Shown: piece after piece, positions 28,860-40,205 of the stretch
Numbering within the stretch: the stretch's first letter is position 1
How the letters are laid out: each line of letters begins with the position of its first letter
NCBI RefSeq assembly: GCF_030693775.1
Contig: NZ_JAUXZY010000004.1
Location: forward strand, 949,327 to 1,013,326
Direction of reading: 5' to 3'
DNA: 64,000 nt
Source: Polynucleobacter sp.
GTDB lineage: Bacteria; Pseudomonadota; Gammaproteobacteria; Burkholderiales; Burkholderiaceae
Notes under the pieces: model-generated
What the model was told of the DNA's origin: nothing
Database searches by the model: none
Seen by the model: the letters and a program-made list of their open reading frames with translations, nothing else
Made by a program: the position numbers and the translations under genes

Positions 28860-29075
28860 ATGCAAACTTCCCGCTATACGATGATTGCCAAGTTGTCCGT
28901 GGTTCTAGTCACTGGCATTTTTATTAGTGCATGTGCCAATACCATGGAGGGGGTTGGTAAGGATTTGCAAAAAATAGGCACATCGATGGATTCGAAATCA
29001 TCATCTTCCGGATCAAGTAATCCTCCGGCATCGCAAACCCAAGGCAAAGACGTTGTGGTGACACCAATAAAATAA
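28860..29075 (+). CDS. Entericidin A/B-like small lipoprotein
   Basis: 71 residues: lipoprotein signal with lipobox FISAC (C25) followed by ANTMEGVGKDLQKIG, the entericidin pattern, then a Ser/Pro/Gln-rich tail longer than in enterobacterial EcnA/B. Entericidins are small envelope lipoproteins, toxin/antidote pair in E. coli, but isolated single copies such as this have no established role. Placed between leuC and leuD on the same strand with 24- and 31-base gaps. Confidence 0.8.
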   Translation: MQTSRYTMIAKLSVVLVTGIFISACANTMEGVGKDLQKIGTSMDSKSSSSGSSNPPASQTQGKDVVVTPIK

Positions 29076-29106
29076 GCGGTAACAATAAAAAACAGAGACA
29101 GAAGTA

Positions 29107-29754
29107 ATGGAAAAATTTACGCAATACCAAGGATTAGTTGCTCCCCTCGACCGAGAGAACGTCGATACCGATGCCATCATTCCAAAGCAGTTTTTAAAGT
29201 CGATTAAAAAAACCGGCTTTGGTCAAAACCTGTTTGATGAATGGCGTTATTTAGATCAGGGTGAGCCTGGACAAGATTGCAGTGGGCGTCCGCTAAATCC
29301 AGACTTTGTTTTAAACCAGCCTCGCTATAAAAATCCAGGCATCTTGCTGGCCCGCAAGAATTTTGGTTGTGGCAGTTCGCGTGAGCATGCTCCCTGGGCT
29401 TTGGGTCAATATGGCTTTCGTGCAGTAATTGCCCCCAGTTTTGCCGATATATTCTTCAATAATTGCTACAAAAACGGGCTTTTGCCGATTGTGCTGACGG
29501 AGCAGCAGGTTGACCACCTCTTTAATGAGACCCTGGCCTTTAATGGCTATCAGCTCACCATTGATTTAGAGGCGCAAGAGGTGATTGCGCCCGATAATCG
29601 CCGCTATTCCTTTGAAATCGATGGATTTCGTAAATACTGCCTACTCAATGGCTTAGACGATATTGGCCTCACCCTCAAAAATGCCGATAAAATAAAGGCA
29701 TACGAAGCAGAGCGCGTGTTACGGATGCCTTGGCTAGCTACCCAGCTGCCGTAA
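29107..29754 (+). CDS. leuD: 3-isopropylmalate dehydratase small subunit
   Basis: Swivelling domain partner of LeuC. 215 residues: [23 protein letters not shown] at the N-terminus and [15 protein letters not shown] in the substrate-binding region. Separated from leuC only by the small lipoprotein gene. Confidence 0.96.
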   Translation: MEKFTQYQGLVAPLDRENVDTDAIIPKQFLKSIKKTGFGQNLFDEWRYLDQGEPGQDCSGRPLNPDFVLNQPRYKNPGILLARKNFGCGSSREHAPWALGQYGFRAVIAPSFADIFFNNCYKNGLLPIVLTEQQVDHLFNETLAFNGYQLTIDLEAQEVIAPDNRRYSFEIDGFRKYCLLNGLDDIGLTLKNADKIKAYEAERVLRMPWLATQLP

Positions 29755-29799
29755 AAACAGCCTTACGCTGGCTTCTTAACCCTTTTTTAAAGGTTTGCC

Positions 29800-30870
29800 A
29801 TGAAAATTGCAGTATTGCCGGGCGACGGTATTGGCCCGGAAATTGTCGCTGAGGCGGTCAAAGTCCTCAAGGCCTTAGCCCCTACATTTGATCTTGAAGA
29901 GGCCCCTGTTGGTGGGGCGGCGTATGACCTTTCTGGACACCCTTTGCCGCCAGCCACCCTTGAGCTCGCGAAAAGCGCTGATGCCATTTTGTTTGGCGCC
30001 GTCGGTGACTGGAAGTACGACACCTTAGCGCGTGGATTGCGCCCAGAGCAAGCCATCCTCGGTTTACGTAAACACTTGGCGTTGTTTGCTAACTTTCGTC
30101 CGGCAATTTGCTATCCCGAGTTAACCGCCGCCTCCAGTCTCAAGCCGGAAATTGTCGGCGGTTTGGATATCTTGATTGTGCGTGAACTCAATGGCGATAT
30201 TTATTTTGGTCAGCCGCGCGGTATTCGCACTTCAGAGCATGCTCTGTTTAAAGGTGCGCGCGAAGGATTTGACACCATGCACTACAGCGAACCCGAAGTC
30301 ATCCGCATTGGTAAAGTAGCGTTTGAGGCAGCACGCAAGCGCAGCAAAAAAGTATGTAGCGTGGACAAAGCTAACGTACTTGAAACATCGCAGCTTTGGC
30401 GTGATGTGATGACCAAGCTAGCAGCCGACTATCCCGATGTCGAGTTATCGCATATGTATGTCGATAACGCAGCCATGCAACTCGTCAAAGCACCCAAGGC
30501 ATTTGATGTGGTGGTCACTGGCAATTTATTCGGCGACATTCTCTCGGATGAGGCGGCGATGCTCACTGGCTCGATTGGTATGTTGCCATCCGCATCTTTA
30601 GATAAAAACAACAAAGGCTTGTATGAGCCAAGCCACGGCTCTGCTCCCGATATCGCCGGGAAGGGCATTGCCAATCCTTTGGCAACCATCCTATCTGCGG
30701 CCATGATGCTGCGTTACTCCTTAGGTATGACGGCAGAAGCAGATCGAATTGAAAAAGCAGTTCAGAAAGTATTGCAGCAGGGCTTGCGCACGGCCGATAT
30801 TTACACCGAAGGGACTCAGCGAGTATCCACAGTGCAAATGGGCGATGCAGTCGTGGCAGCACTGGCGTAA
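29800..30870 (+). CDS. leuB: 3-isopropylmalate dehydrogenase
   Basis: NAD-dependent oxidative decarboxylation of 3-isopropylmalate in leucine synthesis. 356 residues: [26 protein letters not shown], catalytic region [13 protein letters not shown], and [25 protein letters not shown] with the Mg-binding Asp residues. leuA is not in this window. Confidence 0.97.
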   Translation: MKIAVLPGDGIGPEIVAEAVKVLKALAPTFDLEEAPVGGAAYDLSGHPLPPATLELAKSADAILFGAVGDWKYDTLARGLRPEQAILGLRKHLALFANFRPAICYPELTAASSLKPEIVGGLDILIVRELNGDIYFGQPRGIRTSEHALFKGAREGFDTMHYSEPEVIRIGKVAFEAARKRSKKVCSVDKANVLETSQLWRDVMTKLAADYPDVELSHMYVDNAAMQLVKAPKAFDVVVTGNLFGDILSDEAAMLTGSIGMLPSASLDKNNKGLYEPSHGSAPDIAGKGIANPLATILSAAMMLRYSLGMTAEADRIEKAVQKVLQQGLRTADIYTEGTQRVSTVQMGDAVVAALA

Positions 30871-30906
30871 TTCATTGATATAGGAACGTAAGGCATTCGT
30901 AATTTT

Positions 30907-32079
30907 ATGGCGACACACACATCAAACTCTACAAACGCTCCTCTGGTCGGCTTGGTCGGATGGCGCGGCATGGTGGGCAGCGTGCTCATGGATCGCATGT
31001 TGGCGGAGGGCGATTTTGATTTCATCGAGCCAGTATTTTTTAGTACCAGTAATGCGGGCGGCGATGTGCCTGCGATCAATGGTCGCAACATCACCAAAAG
31101 CGAAACGAAGTTACAAGACGCGAATGATATTAAAGCGCTTGCCCGTTGCGACATTATTCTGACCTGCCAAGGCGGTGACTACACCAAGGCTATCTTTCCA
31201 GCGCTGCGAGCTGCTGGTTGGCAGGGTCATTGGATTGATGCTGCCAGCGCACTGCGCATGAATGATGATGCGGTCCTCGTATTGGATCCAGTCAATCGAC
31301 CCGTGATTGATCGTGCATTGGCTGCGGGCGGTAAGAATTGGATTGGCGGCAATTGCACCGTGAGCTTGATGATGATTGCCATGGGTGGATTGCTGAAAGC
31401 TGATCTGGTTGAATGGATTAGTGCCATGACCTATCAAGCTGCCTCCGGCGCTGGCGCGCAAAACATGCGTGAATTGCTGTTGCAAATGGGCGCATTGCGG
31501 GATAGCGTGAATACTGAATTGAATGATCCGGCTTCCTGGATTTTGGATATTGATCGCAAGATCTCTGCAACCATGCGATCGGCTGAGTTTCCAACCAAGA
31601 ACTTCCGTAATACAGCCTTAGCTGGCAGCCTGATTCCTTGGATTGATGTGCCAGTCGAAAATGGCCAGACCAAAGAAGAGTGGAAGGGCGGTGCAGAATG
31701 CAACAAGATTTTAGGACGCCCCCCTTTTAGAACGCCGGGAAGCATTCCGATTGATGGCATTTGTGTGCGTGTTGGCGCCATGCGCTGCCACTCTCAAGGG
31801 TTGACCGTTAAGCTTAAGAAAGACATTCCCTTGGCCGAGATTGAGGCCATGCTAGCGAAGGACAATGCCTGGGTCAAAGTGGTGCCCAACGAACGTGAAG
31901 CAACCGAGCGTGAGCTGTCGCCAGCCAAAATCAGCGGCACCTTAACGGTTCCGATCGGACGTCTGCATAAGTTGGCCATGGGACCTGAGTATTTAGGTGC
32001 TTTTACAGTAGGCGATCAACTGCTATGGGGCGCTGCTGAGCCATTGCGCCGTATGTTGCGTATCTTGTTGGAACGCTAA
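30907..32079 (+). CDS. asd: Aspartate-semialdehyde dehydrogenase
   Basis: NADPH-dependent reduction of aspartyl phosphate, feeding Lys, Met, Thr and DAP. 390 residues: [15 protein letters not shown] nucleotide loop, catalytic Cys in [25 protein letters not shown], and the catalytic His in [12 protein letters not shown]. The N-terminal ten residues ([10 protein letters not shown]) precede the conserved start. fimV begins two bases after its stop. Confidence 0.96.
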   Translation: MATHTSNSTNAPLVGLVGWRGMVGSVLMDRMLAEGDFDFIEPVFFSTSNAGGDVPAINGRNITKSETKLQDANDIKALARCDIILTCQGGDYTKAIFPALRAAGWQGHWIDAASALRMNDDAVLVLDPVNRPVIDRALAAGGKNWIGGNCTVSLMMIAMGGLLKADLVEWISAMTYQAASGAGAQNMRELLLQMGALRDSVNTELNDPASWILDIDRKISATMRSAEFPTKNFRNTALAGSLIPWIDVPVENGQTKEEWKGGAECNKILGRPPFRTPGSIPIDGICVRVGAMRCHSQGLTVKLKKDIPLAEIEAMLAKDNAWVKVVPNEREATERELSPAKISGTLTVPIGRLHKLAMGPEYLGAFTVGDQLLWGAAEPLRRMLRILLER

Positions 32080-32081
32080 AG

Positions 32082-33500
32082 GTGTCTGTGCGTGTGCCCG
32101 CTCGGTTGGTACAGGGCCTAGCGGCGATCATTGGTGGTGTTTTCTTTGCTTGGAGCGTAGCTAGTAGCGCATTTTCATTAGGAACTCCCAGAGTACTCTC
32201 GCAGCCTGGTCAGCCCATTCGCGCTGAAATTCCCATACGTGTATCGGCTGCAGAGCAAGAGCAGCTCTCTAGCTTACAGGTGAGTAATGCAAGTAAAGCG
32301 AGTTATGAGCGCCTCGGCATATCTTTTGCCATAGCAGAGCTTGATCCACAGTTGCGCATTGATCGCCGCGATGGCAATCGCAGTGTGATTGTGGTCGAGA
32401 CAGCAAAGACGGTTAGCGCAGCGCAGCTCAAGCAAGATCCATTTATTGATCTGATGGTCACTTTGCAATGGCCTTCCGGTCAGCTGACTAAAAATTACAC
32501 CTTACTCTTGGGTGACCCAAATCAAGTTACGGTGCGTCCCGGTCAAACCTTAAGTGAGATTGCGGCGCAGATGGCACCGCTGCTGGATGGTGCTACCTTA
32601 GATCAAACCATCATGGCATTGTATAAAGCCAATCCCGATGCCTTTGCGGGCGGCAGCATTCATCGTTTGCCTGCTGGGGCTGAGTTAGTTAAGCCAAGCC
32701 AATCCTTATTGCAATCCATTACGCCAGCCCAGGCAAGTCAGTTTGTTGAAAAAGCCAATCAAGCTTGGGCTGAATCCCATGGCGGTCCGGCTAAAGCAGC
32801 TGCTACTAAATCAAGCGAGACAAGCAAGGCGGCGAATGATCCCGCTGCCGCAAAAGATCGCTTAACGATTGGGCCCGGTGCCGATGCCAATTCGGATCAA
32901 CGGCGCTATACCGAAGAAATCGTGGCCCAAGAAAAAATGCTGGAACAAACACGCACCCGCATTGTTGAGTTAGAAAAGAATATTGCCGATTTACAAAAGT
33001 TGCTCGATGCAGGCAAGGCGCAGTCTAAATCGGGGTCTAGCACCAAGACCGATGTAGCGAAAAACTCCTGGGCCCCGGCTTTACTTGCATTGGGTGTGAT
33101 TGCATTCACTGGGCTCCTATTGTGGTTTATGGCGCGCCATGCCCGGCAATCGGAACGAAGTGCGCCAATACGTGCTGTCAAACCTGCTTCCGTACCGCAG
33201 CAGGGCGATATGGGTCATTCAGCAGCCAGTCATGGTATGCCCGAGCGGGCCAAGAACTTGTTTGCCGGTATTGATCTTGAGTTGACGCCAGCCAAAAGCG
33301 ACCTGGCTATTCGGAATGACGCATTGCGCGTCAAACTCAATCTTGCTAAAGCGTATATAACGATTGAAGATTTTGCTGCTGCCACGCGCAGCTTGGATGA
33401 CATTATTCAGCAAAGCCTTGATCCCTCGAATTCAGTCGACTCATCCTTGGTTGCCGATGCCAAAGCCATGCTATCGGACATCCAGCGGCGTAGTAGCTAA
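32082..33500 (+). CDS. fimV: FimV/HubP-like polar membrane protein
   Basis: 472 residues. N-terminal signal region ending around SSAFSLG, the FimV N-terminal domain (PRVLSQPGQPIRAEIPI), a LysM-like segment VRPGQTLSEIAAQMA (near 150), a coiled coil (about 285-315), one transmembrane helix (about 329-348), and a C-terminal FimV/TPR motif (AKAYITIEDFAAATRSLDDII). FimV/HubP proteins organise cell poles and type IV pili. Shorter than the Pseudomonas protein (about 900 residues), without its acidic repeats. GTG start; a second GTG at 32088 with AAAGG upstream is equally possible. Confidence 0.85.
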   Translation: MSVRVPARLVQGLAAIIGGVFFAWSVASSAFSLGTPRVLSQPGQPIRAEIPIRVSAAEQEQLSSLQVSNASKASYERLGISFAIAELDPQLRIDRRDGNRSVIVVETAKTVSAAQLKQDPFIDLMVTLQWPSGQLTKNYTLLLGDPNQVTVRPGQTLSEIAAQMAPLLDGATLDQTIMALYKANPDAFAGGSIHRLPAGAELVKPSQSLLQSITPAQASQFVEKANQAWAESHGGPAKAAATKSSETSKAANDPAAAKDRLTIGPGADANSDQRRYTEEIVAQEKMLEQTRTRIVELEKNIADLQKLLDAGKAQSKSGSSTKTDVAKNSWAPALLALGVIAFTGLLLWFMARHARQSERSAPIRAVKPASVPQQGDMGHSAASHGMPERAKNLFAGIDLELTPAKSDLAIRNDALRVKLNLAKAYITIEDFAAATRSLDDIIQQSLDPSNSVDSSLVADAKAMLSDIQRRSS

Positions 33501-33535
33501 TTGGCATGCGAACCCGTGTTTGCCAAACTAGGTAG

Positions 33536-34411
33536 ATGATGCGAATTGCTCTGGGCTTGCAGTACGACGGTACCCGATTTGTGGGGTGGCAAACACAGCC
33601 CAGTCAAAACACCGTACAAGATAAAGTAGAGCGCGCCATACAGGCTTTTATTGGCGATACCGATTCGCATACAAACCCCATTCGAGTCACCGCTGCTGGA
33701 AGAACCGATACCGGAGTGCATGCCCTTGGGCAGGTAGTTCATTTTGATTGCGACACGCATCGCGACCCATGGTCCTGGGTACGCGGTCTCAATAGTTTTC
33801 TACCAAGCGATATTGTGGTGAACTGGGCTCAAACGGTTGACGCATCGTTTGATGCGCGCTTTTCCGCATTTGAGCGCAGTTACGTATATGCCTTGCATGT
33901 GGGTCCTTGTCGTGCGCCGAGTGTGGCATCCCGTGCCGGTTATTTGATGCTGGCCGCCGATAAGTGGCTGGATACCGATGCAATGCAAATGGCTGCCCAA
34001 TGCCTTTTGGGAGAACATGACTTTTCCTCTTTTCGGTCATCCGAGTGCCAGAGCAAAACGCCAATTAAAACGGTCTACGACATTAACATTTTGGATCAGA
34101 AACCCTGGGTCTATATTGTGGTTCGGGCCAACGCCTTTTTGCACCATATGGTTCGAAATCTAGTGGGTAGCCTCTTGGCTATCGGTCAAGGAAAGCAGTC
34201 GTCAGCTTGGTTGGCTGATGTATTGGAGGCGAAAAGCCGCCAATTGGCTGCGCCAACGTTCGCGCCTGATGGGCTCTATTTGGCTCGGGTCGGGTATCCG
34301 CCGGAACACCAGATTCCGGCACCCTGGCTGGCGCATTCATGGCTGCCGGCTGAGGTCATTGCGTTGCTGCAGGAGCCCCTTCTTGAACAGCCGAAGCGGA
34401 TTATGATTTAG
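33536..34411 (+). CDS. truA: tRNA pseudouridine(38-40) synthase
   Basis: Modifies the anticodon stem-loop of many tRNAs. 291 residues: [18 protein letters not shown] and the catalytic Asp in [28 protein letters not shown] near the end. Two successive ATGs (33536, 33539) lie behind AGGT; either may serve. trpF follows after two bases. The asd-fimV-truA-trpF order is conserved in related bacteria. Confidence 0.96.
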   Translation: MMRIALGLQYDGTRFVGWQTQPSQNTVQDKVERAIQAFIGDTDSHTNPIRVTAAGRTDTGVHALGQVVHFDCDTHRDPWSWVRGLNSFLPSDIVVNWAQTVDASFDARFSAFERSYVYALHVGPCRAPSVASRAGYLMLAADKWLDTDAMQMAAQCLLGEHDFSSFRSSECQSKTPIKTVYDINILDQKPWVYIVVRANAFLHHMVRNLVGSLLAIGQGKQSSAWLADVLEAKSRQLAAPTFAPDGLYLARVGYPPEHQIPAPWLAHSWLPAEVIALLQEPLLEQPKRIMI

Positions 34412-34413
34412 CC

Positions 34414-35091
34414 ATGGGATTACTTCACTACGCACCGGACCGTACCCGCATCAAGATTTGCGGCCTTAAACGCCCGGAAGACGTTGATTTTGCAGTGAAT
34501 TCTGGTGTAGATGCGCTGGGTTTTGTGTTTTATCCTCCCAGCCCACGGGCGGTCAGCCCGCAGCATGCCGCCGGGCTCATTTCTCGCTTGCCAGCCGGGG
34601 TGGACGCCGTCGGCCTCGTTGTAAACGCCTCCGACGCTGAATTTGCGGCAATTCGAGCCTATGCGCCAATTACGCTTTGGCAATTTCATGGTGATGAGAG
34701 TCCGGAAGAGTGCCAGCGCTTAGCAGCTGGGGATCCTTGGATCAAGGCAGGCCGAGTGGGTGAGGGCTTCGCTTTCGCCGATTTTTCCCTACAATATAGG
34801 CAAGCAGCCGGTTTCTTGCTGGATGCCCTGGTTGAGGGCTATGGTGGGGGCGGCATTCCTTTTGATTGGCAATGGATTCCAGAAGCATGGGTAAGCGCAA
34901 ACGCGCCTCGGGTCGTTTTGAGTGGTGGGTTGAACGCACACAACGTGGGCGAAGCGATTGCGCGCCTACAACCCTGTGCCGTGGACATTTCGAGCGGCGT
35001 TGAAAGCGCAAAAGGCATTAAAGATGCCGTTTTAATGGCCCAGTTTATTGAGGCAGTTCGACTGGCCGATTCCAAGAAACCAAAGCGGTAA
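34414..35091 (+). CDS. trpF: Phosphoribosylanthranilate isomerase
   Basis: Amadori rearrangement in tryptophan synthesis. TIM barrel of 225 residues; catalytic Cys in [12 protein letters not shown], general-acid Asp in LLDALVEG, and phosphate loops [10 protein letters not shown] and DISSGVES. Separate from trpC, which is outside the window. Confidence 0.95.
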   Translation: MGLLHYAPDRTRIKICGLKRPEDVDFAVNSGVDALGFVFYPPSPRAVSPQHAAGLISRLPAGVDAVGLVVNASDAEFAAIRAYAPITLWQFHGDESPEECQRLAAGDPWIKAGRVGEGFAFADFSLQYRQAAGFLLDALVEGYGGGGIPFDWQWIPEAWVSANAPRVVLSGGLNAHNVGEAIARLQPCAVDISSGVESAKGIKDAVLMAQFIEAVRLADSKKPKR

Positions 35092-35111
35092 CCCAATCAA
35101 AAGAGGTAACT

Positions 35112-36305
35112 ATGTACGATAAGCCGGATTCACGCGGGCACTTTGGCCCTTACGGCGGTGTTTTCGTTTCAGAAACACTCATGTTTGCTCTAGAAGAGCT
35201 AAAGGATGCATACGCACGCTACCAGCACGACCCCGAATTCATTGAAGAGTTTCATTACGAGCTCAAGCACTTTGTTGGTCGTCCATCCCCCGTATATCAC
35301 GCCAAACGATGGAGTGAAATGCTGGGTGGCGCGCAGATTTATTTAAAGCGCGAAGACTTAAACCATACCGGCGCGCACAAGATTAATAACGTCATTGGGC
35401 AAGCCATGCTAGCTAAGCGCATGGGCAAGCCGCGCATTATTGCTGAAACCGGTGCAGGACAGCATGGTGTTGCTACCGCCACCATTTGTGCGCGCTTTGG
35501 TCTTGACTGTACGGTATATCAAGGCTCAGTCGATGTGGCCCGTCAGGCGCAAAACGTCTTTCGCATGAAGCTCTTGGGCGCCAAGGTAGTGCCCGTAGAG
35601 TCGGGTACGAAAACTTTAAAAGATGCCTTGAATGAAGCGATGCGTGACTGGGTCACTAATGTGGAAGATACCTTCTACATCATTGGTACCGTTGCCGGCC
35701 CACACCCATACCCAATGATGGTTCGCGACTTTCAGAGCGTCATTGGAGAAGAGTGCAAAGTGCAAATGCCGGACATGATCGGTCGTCAGCCAGACTACGT
35801 GATGGCTTGCGTTGGCGGTGGTTCAAATGCCATGGGTATTTTTTATCCCTACATTGACTATCCTGAGGTAAAACTCGTTGGCGTTGAGGCGGCTGGTCAT
35901 GGCCTCAATACGGCCGCACACTCCGCTGCATTGTGCGTCGGCAAACCCGGCGTATTGCACGGCAACCGCACCTATTTATTGCAAGATGAGAATGGCCAAA
36001 TTGCAGAAACCCATTCGGTATCCGCCGGCATGGACTATCCAGGAGTGGGTCCTGAACACGCTTGGCTCAAAGACTCCGGCCGCGCTGAGTATGTGGCGAT
36101 TACGGATCAAGAAGCGCTTAAAGCTTTTCATGATTGCTGCCAAATTGAAGGCATCATTCCCGCCTTAGAGTCCGCGCATGCGATTGCATACGCCTGCAAG
36201 CTCGCTGCCACCTTACCAAAAGATAAAACCATTTTGGTGAACTTGTCTGGCCGCGGCGATAAGGATATGCATACCGTTGCGCAAGCAACCGGATCGGAAG
36301 GTTAA
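35112..36305 (+). CDS. trpB: Tryptophan synthase beta chain
   Basis: Condenses indole and serine using PLP. 397 residues: PLP lysine in [25 protein letters not shown], and phosphate loop [10 protein letters not shown]. Strong AGAGGT ribosome site. 16 bases before trpA, with which it forms the alpha2beta2 complex. Confidence 0.98.
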   Translation: MYDKPDSRGHFGPYGGVFVSETLMFALEELKDAYARYQHDPEFIEEFHYELKHFVGRPSPVYHAKRWSEMLGGAQIYLKREDLNHTGAHKINNVIGQAMLAKRMGKPRIIAETGAGQHGVATATICARFGLDCTVYQGSVDVARQAQNVFRMKLLGAKVVPVESGTKTLKDALNEAMRDWVTNVEDTFYIIGTVAGPHPYPMMVRDFQSVIGEECKVQMPDMIGRQPDYVMACVGGGSNAMGIFYPYIDYPEVKLVGVEAAGHGLNTAAHSAALCVGKPGVLHGNRTYLLQDENGQIAETHSVSAGMDYPGVGPEHAWLKDSGRAEYVAITDQEALKAFHDCCQIEGIIPALESAHAIAYACKLAATLPKDKTILVNLSGRGDKDMHTVAQATGSEG

Positions 36306-36321
36306 GGGGTAGGGCGGATTT

Positions 36322-37119
36322 ATGTCGAAAATTTCAGCGGTATTTAGTGATTTAAAGCAGGCGGGTAAAAAAGGCTTAGTTCCTTTTATTACTGCCGGCG
36401 ATCCGGAGCCGGGTTTAACGGTTGCGCTTATGCATGCACTGGTGCGTGGTGGCGCCAACGTGATTGAGCTCGGCGTGCCATTTTCGGATCCGATGGCCGA
36501 TGGTCCGGTGATCCAGCGTTCATCCGAAAGGGCGCTGAGTCAGGGCGTTACCTTGCGCCATTGCCTGGAGATGGTGAAAGCATTTCGGGAGACCGATGCA
36601 AATACGCCGGTTGTGCTGATGGGCTACGCCAATCCAGTGGAGCAAATGGGCGCTGCGCGTTTTGCAGCCGAGGCAAAAGCAGCTGGTGTTGATGGGGTAC
36701 TGATTGTGGATTACCCACCGGAAGAGTGTGTTGATTTTGCCCAGCAGATGCGCACGGCTGGAGTAGACCCAATTTTCCTATTGGCACCAACCTCATCGCC
36801 AACGCGTATTAAAGAGGCTGCGAAAATCGCTTCGGGCTATATTTACTACGTTTCATTACGCGGTGTGACCGGCGCCAATAACCTCAATACCCAAGATGTG
36901 GCCAGTATCATTCCGCAGATTCGAGCGGCTACTCCCATACCGATTGCGGTTGGTTTTGGTATTCATGATGCTGCCAGCGCCAAGGCCGTTTCCAACACGG
37001 CCGACGCCGTTGTGATTGGCAGCCGCATCATTCGCTTATTAGAAGAGGCAACTCCGGGCGAGGCGGTACAATCGCTTGAACATTTCATACGCGAGATTCG
37101 CACTGCATTGGATAGCTAA
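36322..37119 (+). CDS. trpA: Tryptophan synthase alpha chain
   Basis: Cleaves indole-3-glycerol phosphate to indole. TIM barrel of 265 residues; catalytic Glu in [16 protein letters not shown] and Asp in [13 protein letters not shown]; phosphate loops VSLRGVTGA and VGFGIHDA. accD follows after 5 bases. Confidence 0.97.
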   Translation: MSKISAVFSDLKQAGKKGLVPFITAGDPEPGLTVALMHALVRGGANVIELGVPFSDPMADGPVIQRSSERALSQGVTLRHCLEMVKAFRETDANTPVVLMGYANPVEQMGAARFAAEAKAAGVDGVLIVDYPPEECVDFAQQMRTAGVDPIFLLAPTSSPTRIKEAAKIASGYIYYVSLRGVTGANNLNTQDVASIIPQIRAATPIPIAVGFGIHDAASAKAVSNTADAVVIGSRIIRLLEEATPGEAVQSLEHFIREIRTALDS

Positions 37120-37124
37120 AGTAC

Positions 37125-38018
37125 ATGAGCTGGATCGATAAACTTCTTCCGCCGCAAATTCAGCATACTGACCCTGCTAATCGCAAGTCGGTTCCTGAAG
37201 GTTTGTGGGTGAAATGCCCTGGATGTGAAGCGGTTTTGTACAGTACCGATATTGAAGCCAATCTTTCGGTATGCCCAAAATGCAGTCATCACATGCGCAT
37301 TGGCGCACGTCAACGCTTAGATAGTTTGCTGGATCCAAAGGGCCGATATGAAATTGGTGCCAATGTGTTTCCGGTTGATCCATTGAAATTTAAAGATTCC
37401 AAAAAATACCCCGATCGTATTAAGGAGGCCGTCGATGTTTCTGGTGAGACCGATGCTTTGGTGGTTCTCGGTGGAAAAATTGAGTCGATTCCCGTTGTTA
37501 CCGCTTGTTTTGAATTTCAATTCATGGGCGGTTCCATGGGCTCGGTTGTAGGCGAGCGTTTTGCCCGTGGCGCTCAAGAAGCGATTGATAAAAAATGTGC
37601 CTTTATTTGCATTACTGCGACGGGTGGTGCCCGCATGCAAGAGAGTCTGCTCTCTCTGTTGCAAATGGCTAAAACGAATTCGATGTTAACGAAGCTGTCA
37701 AAAGCAGGCTTGCCTTACATTAGCGTGCTAACTGACCCTACCATGGGCGGTATTTCGGCTAGCTTTGCTTTCATGGGCGATGTGGTCATGGCCGAGCCCA
37801 AAGCATTAATTGGTTTTGCTGGACCACGGGTGATTGAGCAAACCGTTCGTGAAAAATTGCCAGAGGGATTTCAGCGTTCTGAGTTTTTAATGCAAAAGGG
37901 CGGTGTTGACATGATTGTGGATCGCCGTAATATGCGCGCTGAGATTGCCCGAATATTGGCGCTCTTGCAAAAACTACCAGAGCCGTCGATCACCGCTGCT
38001 GTTGGCTCATCCTCTTAG
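37125..38018 (+). CDS. accD: Acetyl-CoA carboxylase carboxyltransferase beta subunit
   Basis: Transfers carboxyl from carboxybiotin to acetyl-CoA with AccA, the first step of fatty acid synthesis. 297 residues: N-terminal zinc ribbon C31, C34, C50, C53 and the carboxyltransferase core ([41 protein letters not shown]). The trpA-accD-folC order is common in proteobacteria. Confidence 0.97.
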   Translation: MSWIDKLLPPQIQHTDPANRKSVPEGLWVKCPGCEAVLYSTDIEANLSVCPKCSHHMRIGARQRLDSLLDPKGRYEIGANVFPVDPLKFKDSKKYPDRIKEAVDVSGETDALVVLGGKIESIPVVTACFEFQFMGGSMGSVVGERFARGAQEAIDKKCAFICITATGGARMQESLLSLLQMAKTNSMLTKLSKAGLPYISVLTDPTMGGISASFAFMGDVVMAEPKALIGFAGPRVIEQTVREKLPEGFQRSEFLMQKGGVDMIVDRRNMRAEIARILALLQKLPEPSITAAVGSSS

Positions 38019-39357
38019 TCCCTTTAAAGCATTGAGCGAATCAAGACCAGATCCAATTTGCTTCTCTAGCCTCGAGGCCTGGCTTAGTCACCTCGAAACG
38101 GCCCATCCGGTTGGAATTGATATGGGTCTTGAGCGGATTAGTCGGGTTAAAGCAGCGCTCGATCTTCGCTTTGTCTGCCCCATTATTACTGTTGCGGGCA
38201 CCAATGGTAAAGGCTCTACCTGTGCTTTTTTGGAGAGCATTTTGCTAGCAGCGGGTTATCGCGTAGGCTGCCACACATCACCTCACTTACTGAAATTCAA
38301 TGAGCGTGCGCGCATCAATGGCATGGATGCCAGCGATGCCCAGTTGCTAGTGCATTTTGCCGAGGTTGAAGCAGCACGAGTCAGTCTGCCTAATGCCCCC
38401 ACGCTGACCTATTTTGAATTTACCGCTTTGGCCATCATGCGTCTATTCGCAGCAGCTAAATTAGATGCGGTTATTTTAGAAGTAGGCATGGGCGGCCGTT
38501 TGGATGCCATCAATATCTTAGATGCTGATTGCGCTATTGTGACCAGCATTGATATTGATCACGCCGCTTTTTTAGGCGACACCCGAGAAAAAATTGCGCA
38601 AGAAAAGGCTGGCGTGTTTCGTGCCAATTCGATTGCAGTTTGTGGCGATCCAATGCCTCCCGATAGCTTAGTTGCCCATGCAGAATCCTTGGGGTGCGAT
38701 CTTTGGCTCATGGGTCGTGATTACAACTTTCAAGGGGATAAACAGCAATGGGCATGGTCTGGTCGTGGCAAGCGCTTTAGTGGCTTGGGTTACCCCGCTT
38801 TGCGGGGCGCCAATCAATTGCTCAATGCTTCCGCTGTGATTGCAGCCCTGAGTGCTTTACGAGACCGCATCCCCGTTAGTGCGCAAGACATTCGCAATGG
38901 CTTTGCCATGGTGGAGTTGCCGGGTCGTTTTCAGGTTCTGCCAGGACAACCGACGATTGTGCTCGATGTAGCGCACAATCCCCATGCAGCAGCGACCTTA
39001 GGGCAGGGCCTGGATAAGATGGGTTATCACCCCTATACCTATGCTGTTTTTGGCGCGATGGCCGATAAGGACATTGCCGGCGTCATAGGACCGATGGTAG
39101 GCGTTATCGACCACTGGTTTTGCACGGACTTGCCAACCAGCAGGGCGGCAAGCGCGAGTGAGCTTGCTGGGTTTTTGGAGGCCAGTGGTGTCAAGCCTGA
39201 TCAGGGCGTGGACGGTGGCATTCAGACCTTTGCAAGTCCTGGAGATGCCTACCAAAAGGCGCTTTTATCTGCAGGCGAGGGTGATAGAATAGTGGTATTC
39301 GGCTCTTTCTATACTGTCGCAGGCGTAATGGCTTATCGAAACAATCAGGCGCACTAA
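38002..39357 (+). CDS. folC: Bifunctional folylpolyglutamate synthase/dihydrofolate synthase
   Basis: Mur-ligase-family enzyme adding glutamate to dihydropteroate and to folates. ATP loop [28 protein letters not shown], and [11 protein letters not shown] in the C-terminal domain. The start is not clear: the frame is open back to 37915 inside accD, no ATG lies before the conserved [22 protein letters not shown], and I chose the TTG at 38002, overlapping accD by 17 bases. A TTG at about 38032 is the alternative. Neither has a convincing ribosome site, so translation may depend on termination of accD. Confidence 0.92.
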   Translation: MAHPLSPFKALSESRPDPICFSSLEAWLSHLETAHPVGIDMGLERISRVKAALDLRFVCPIITVAGTNGKGSTCAFLESILLAAGYRVGCHTSPHLLKFNERARINGMDASDAQLLVHFAEVEAARVSLPNAPTLTYFEFTALAIMRLFAAAKLDAVILEVGMGGRLDAINILDADCAIVTSIDIDHAAFLGDTREKIAQEKAGVFRANSIAVCGDPMPPDSLVAHAESLGCDLWLMGRDYNFQGDKQQWAWSGRGKRFSGLGYPALRGANQLLNASAVIAALSALRDRIPVSAQDIRNGFAMVELPGRFQVLPGQPTIVLDVAHNPHAAATLGQGLDKMGYHPYTYAVFGAMADKDIAGVIGPMVGVIDHWFCTDLPTSRAASASELAGFLEASGVKPDQGVDGGIQTFASPGDAYQKALLSAGEGDRIVVFGSFYTVAGVMAYRNNQAH

Positions 39358-39360
39358 TCC

Positions 39361-40179
39361 ATGATTCGTCTATCCCAGCTGTTTAAGCGCGATTCTCAAC
39401 CTGATGATGGGTTGCGTGCTTCGACACGATCGCGCACAGACGCCAAGCTGAATAGTCGTAGTTCGCGTGTAACGGCCGATGATCCCGTTTTAACCGAAGA
39501 TCCGGAGCATCAACGTGCACGTCATCGGCTCATTGGCGCTGCCGTTCTGGTTTTGGTTGCGATTATTGTGTTGCCTCGGGTGCTTGATAGCAAGCCAAAG
39601 TCCATTAGCAATGATATCGCCGTAACCATTGTCAGTAGCTTGCCAGCAGTAGCTCCACCCCAGCCAAGCTCACCACCATCCGCCGAGCAAAAGTCCGATG
39701 AAGTAAAAACGGCAACGCCACCAGTGGCGCCCGCGATCGCTACTCCTGCTCCTGTAACCGAGCCCAAAGAATCGAGCAAACCAACGCCAACAACCCCAGC
39801 CGCCGCATCTTCTTCAAAAGCAGTTGCGCCAAGCTCAGCCGACAAAACAATGGGGCTGGCCGCCGGTGAAGAAATTGTCGTTGCTGCCAAATCAAATGCG
39901 AATGGGTCTGCTACCGCAAATGCCAACCCAAGTGCCTCAGTGAAGTTTGTAATTCAAATTGGCGCCTTTGCATCAGAAGAGCGCGCAAATGGTTGGATCG
40001 CAAAACTGAAAGAGCAAAAAATTCCGAATTATGTTTTAAATCGTACTGGCACTGACGGCACAAAATTGATTGCTCTCCGTGCAGGCCCATTTCAAGATAA
40101 AGAAGCAGCGGAAGCTGCCGAAAAGAAAATCAAGGCCATGGGCCTTACTCCCCGTGTGGTTGAAGTGGGGAAGCAGTGA
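39361..40179 (+). CDS. DedD-like SPOR-domain protein
   Basis: Bitopic inner-membrane protein, 272 residues: cytoplasmic N-terminus (1-55), one transmembrane helix (about 57-75, LIGAAVLVLVAIIVLPRVL), a Pro/Ala/Ser/Thr-rich periplasmic linker, and a C-terminal SPOR domain (about 195-272, KFVIQIGAFASEERANGWIAKL). SPOR domains bind septal peptidoglycan lacking stem peptides; DedD works in division. Lies three bases after folC, as in E. coli folC-dedD-cvpA-purF. Confidence 0.9.
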   Translation: MIRLSQLFKRDSQPDDGLRASTRSRTDAKLNSRSSRVTADDPVLTEDPEHQRARHRLIGAAVLVLVAIIVLPRVLDSKPKSISNDIAVTIVSSLPAVAPPQPSSPPSAEQKSDEVKTATPPVAPAIATPAPVTEPKESSKPTPTTPAAASSSKAVAPSSADKTMGLAAGEEIVVAAKSNANGSATANANPSASVKFVIQIGAFASEERANGWIAKLKEQKIPNYVLNRTGTDGTKLIALRAGPFQDKEAAEAAEKKIKAMGLTPRVVEVGKQ

Positions 40180-40205
40180 TCCTTCGCCCATTTACTGGAT
40201 AGCGC

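Noticed and set aside
28283..28861. Antisense frame of 192 codons over leuC
   Set aside because: leuC is unambiguous across this region; the antisense protein has no recognisable features.
39522..39926. Long antisense frame (134 codons) opposite the SPOR-protein linker
   Set aside because: Shadow of a low-complexity Pro/Ala/Thr region; composition mirrors the sense strand.
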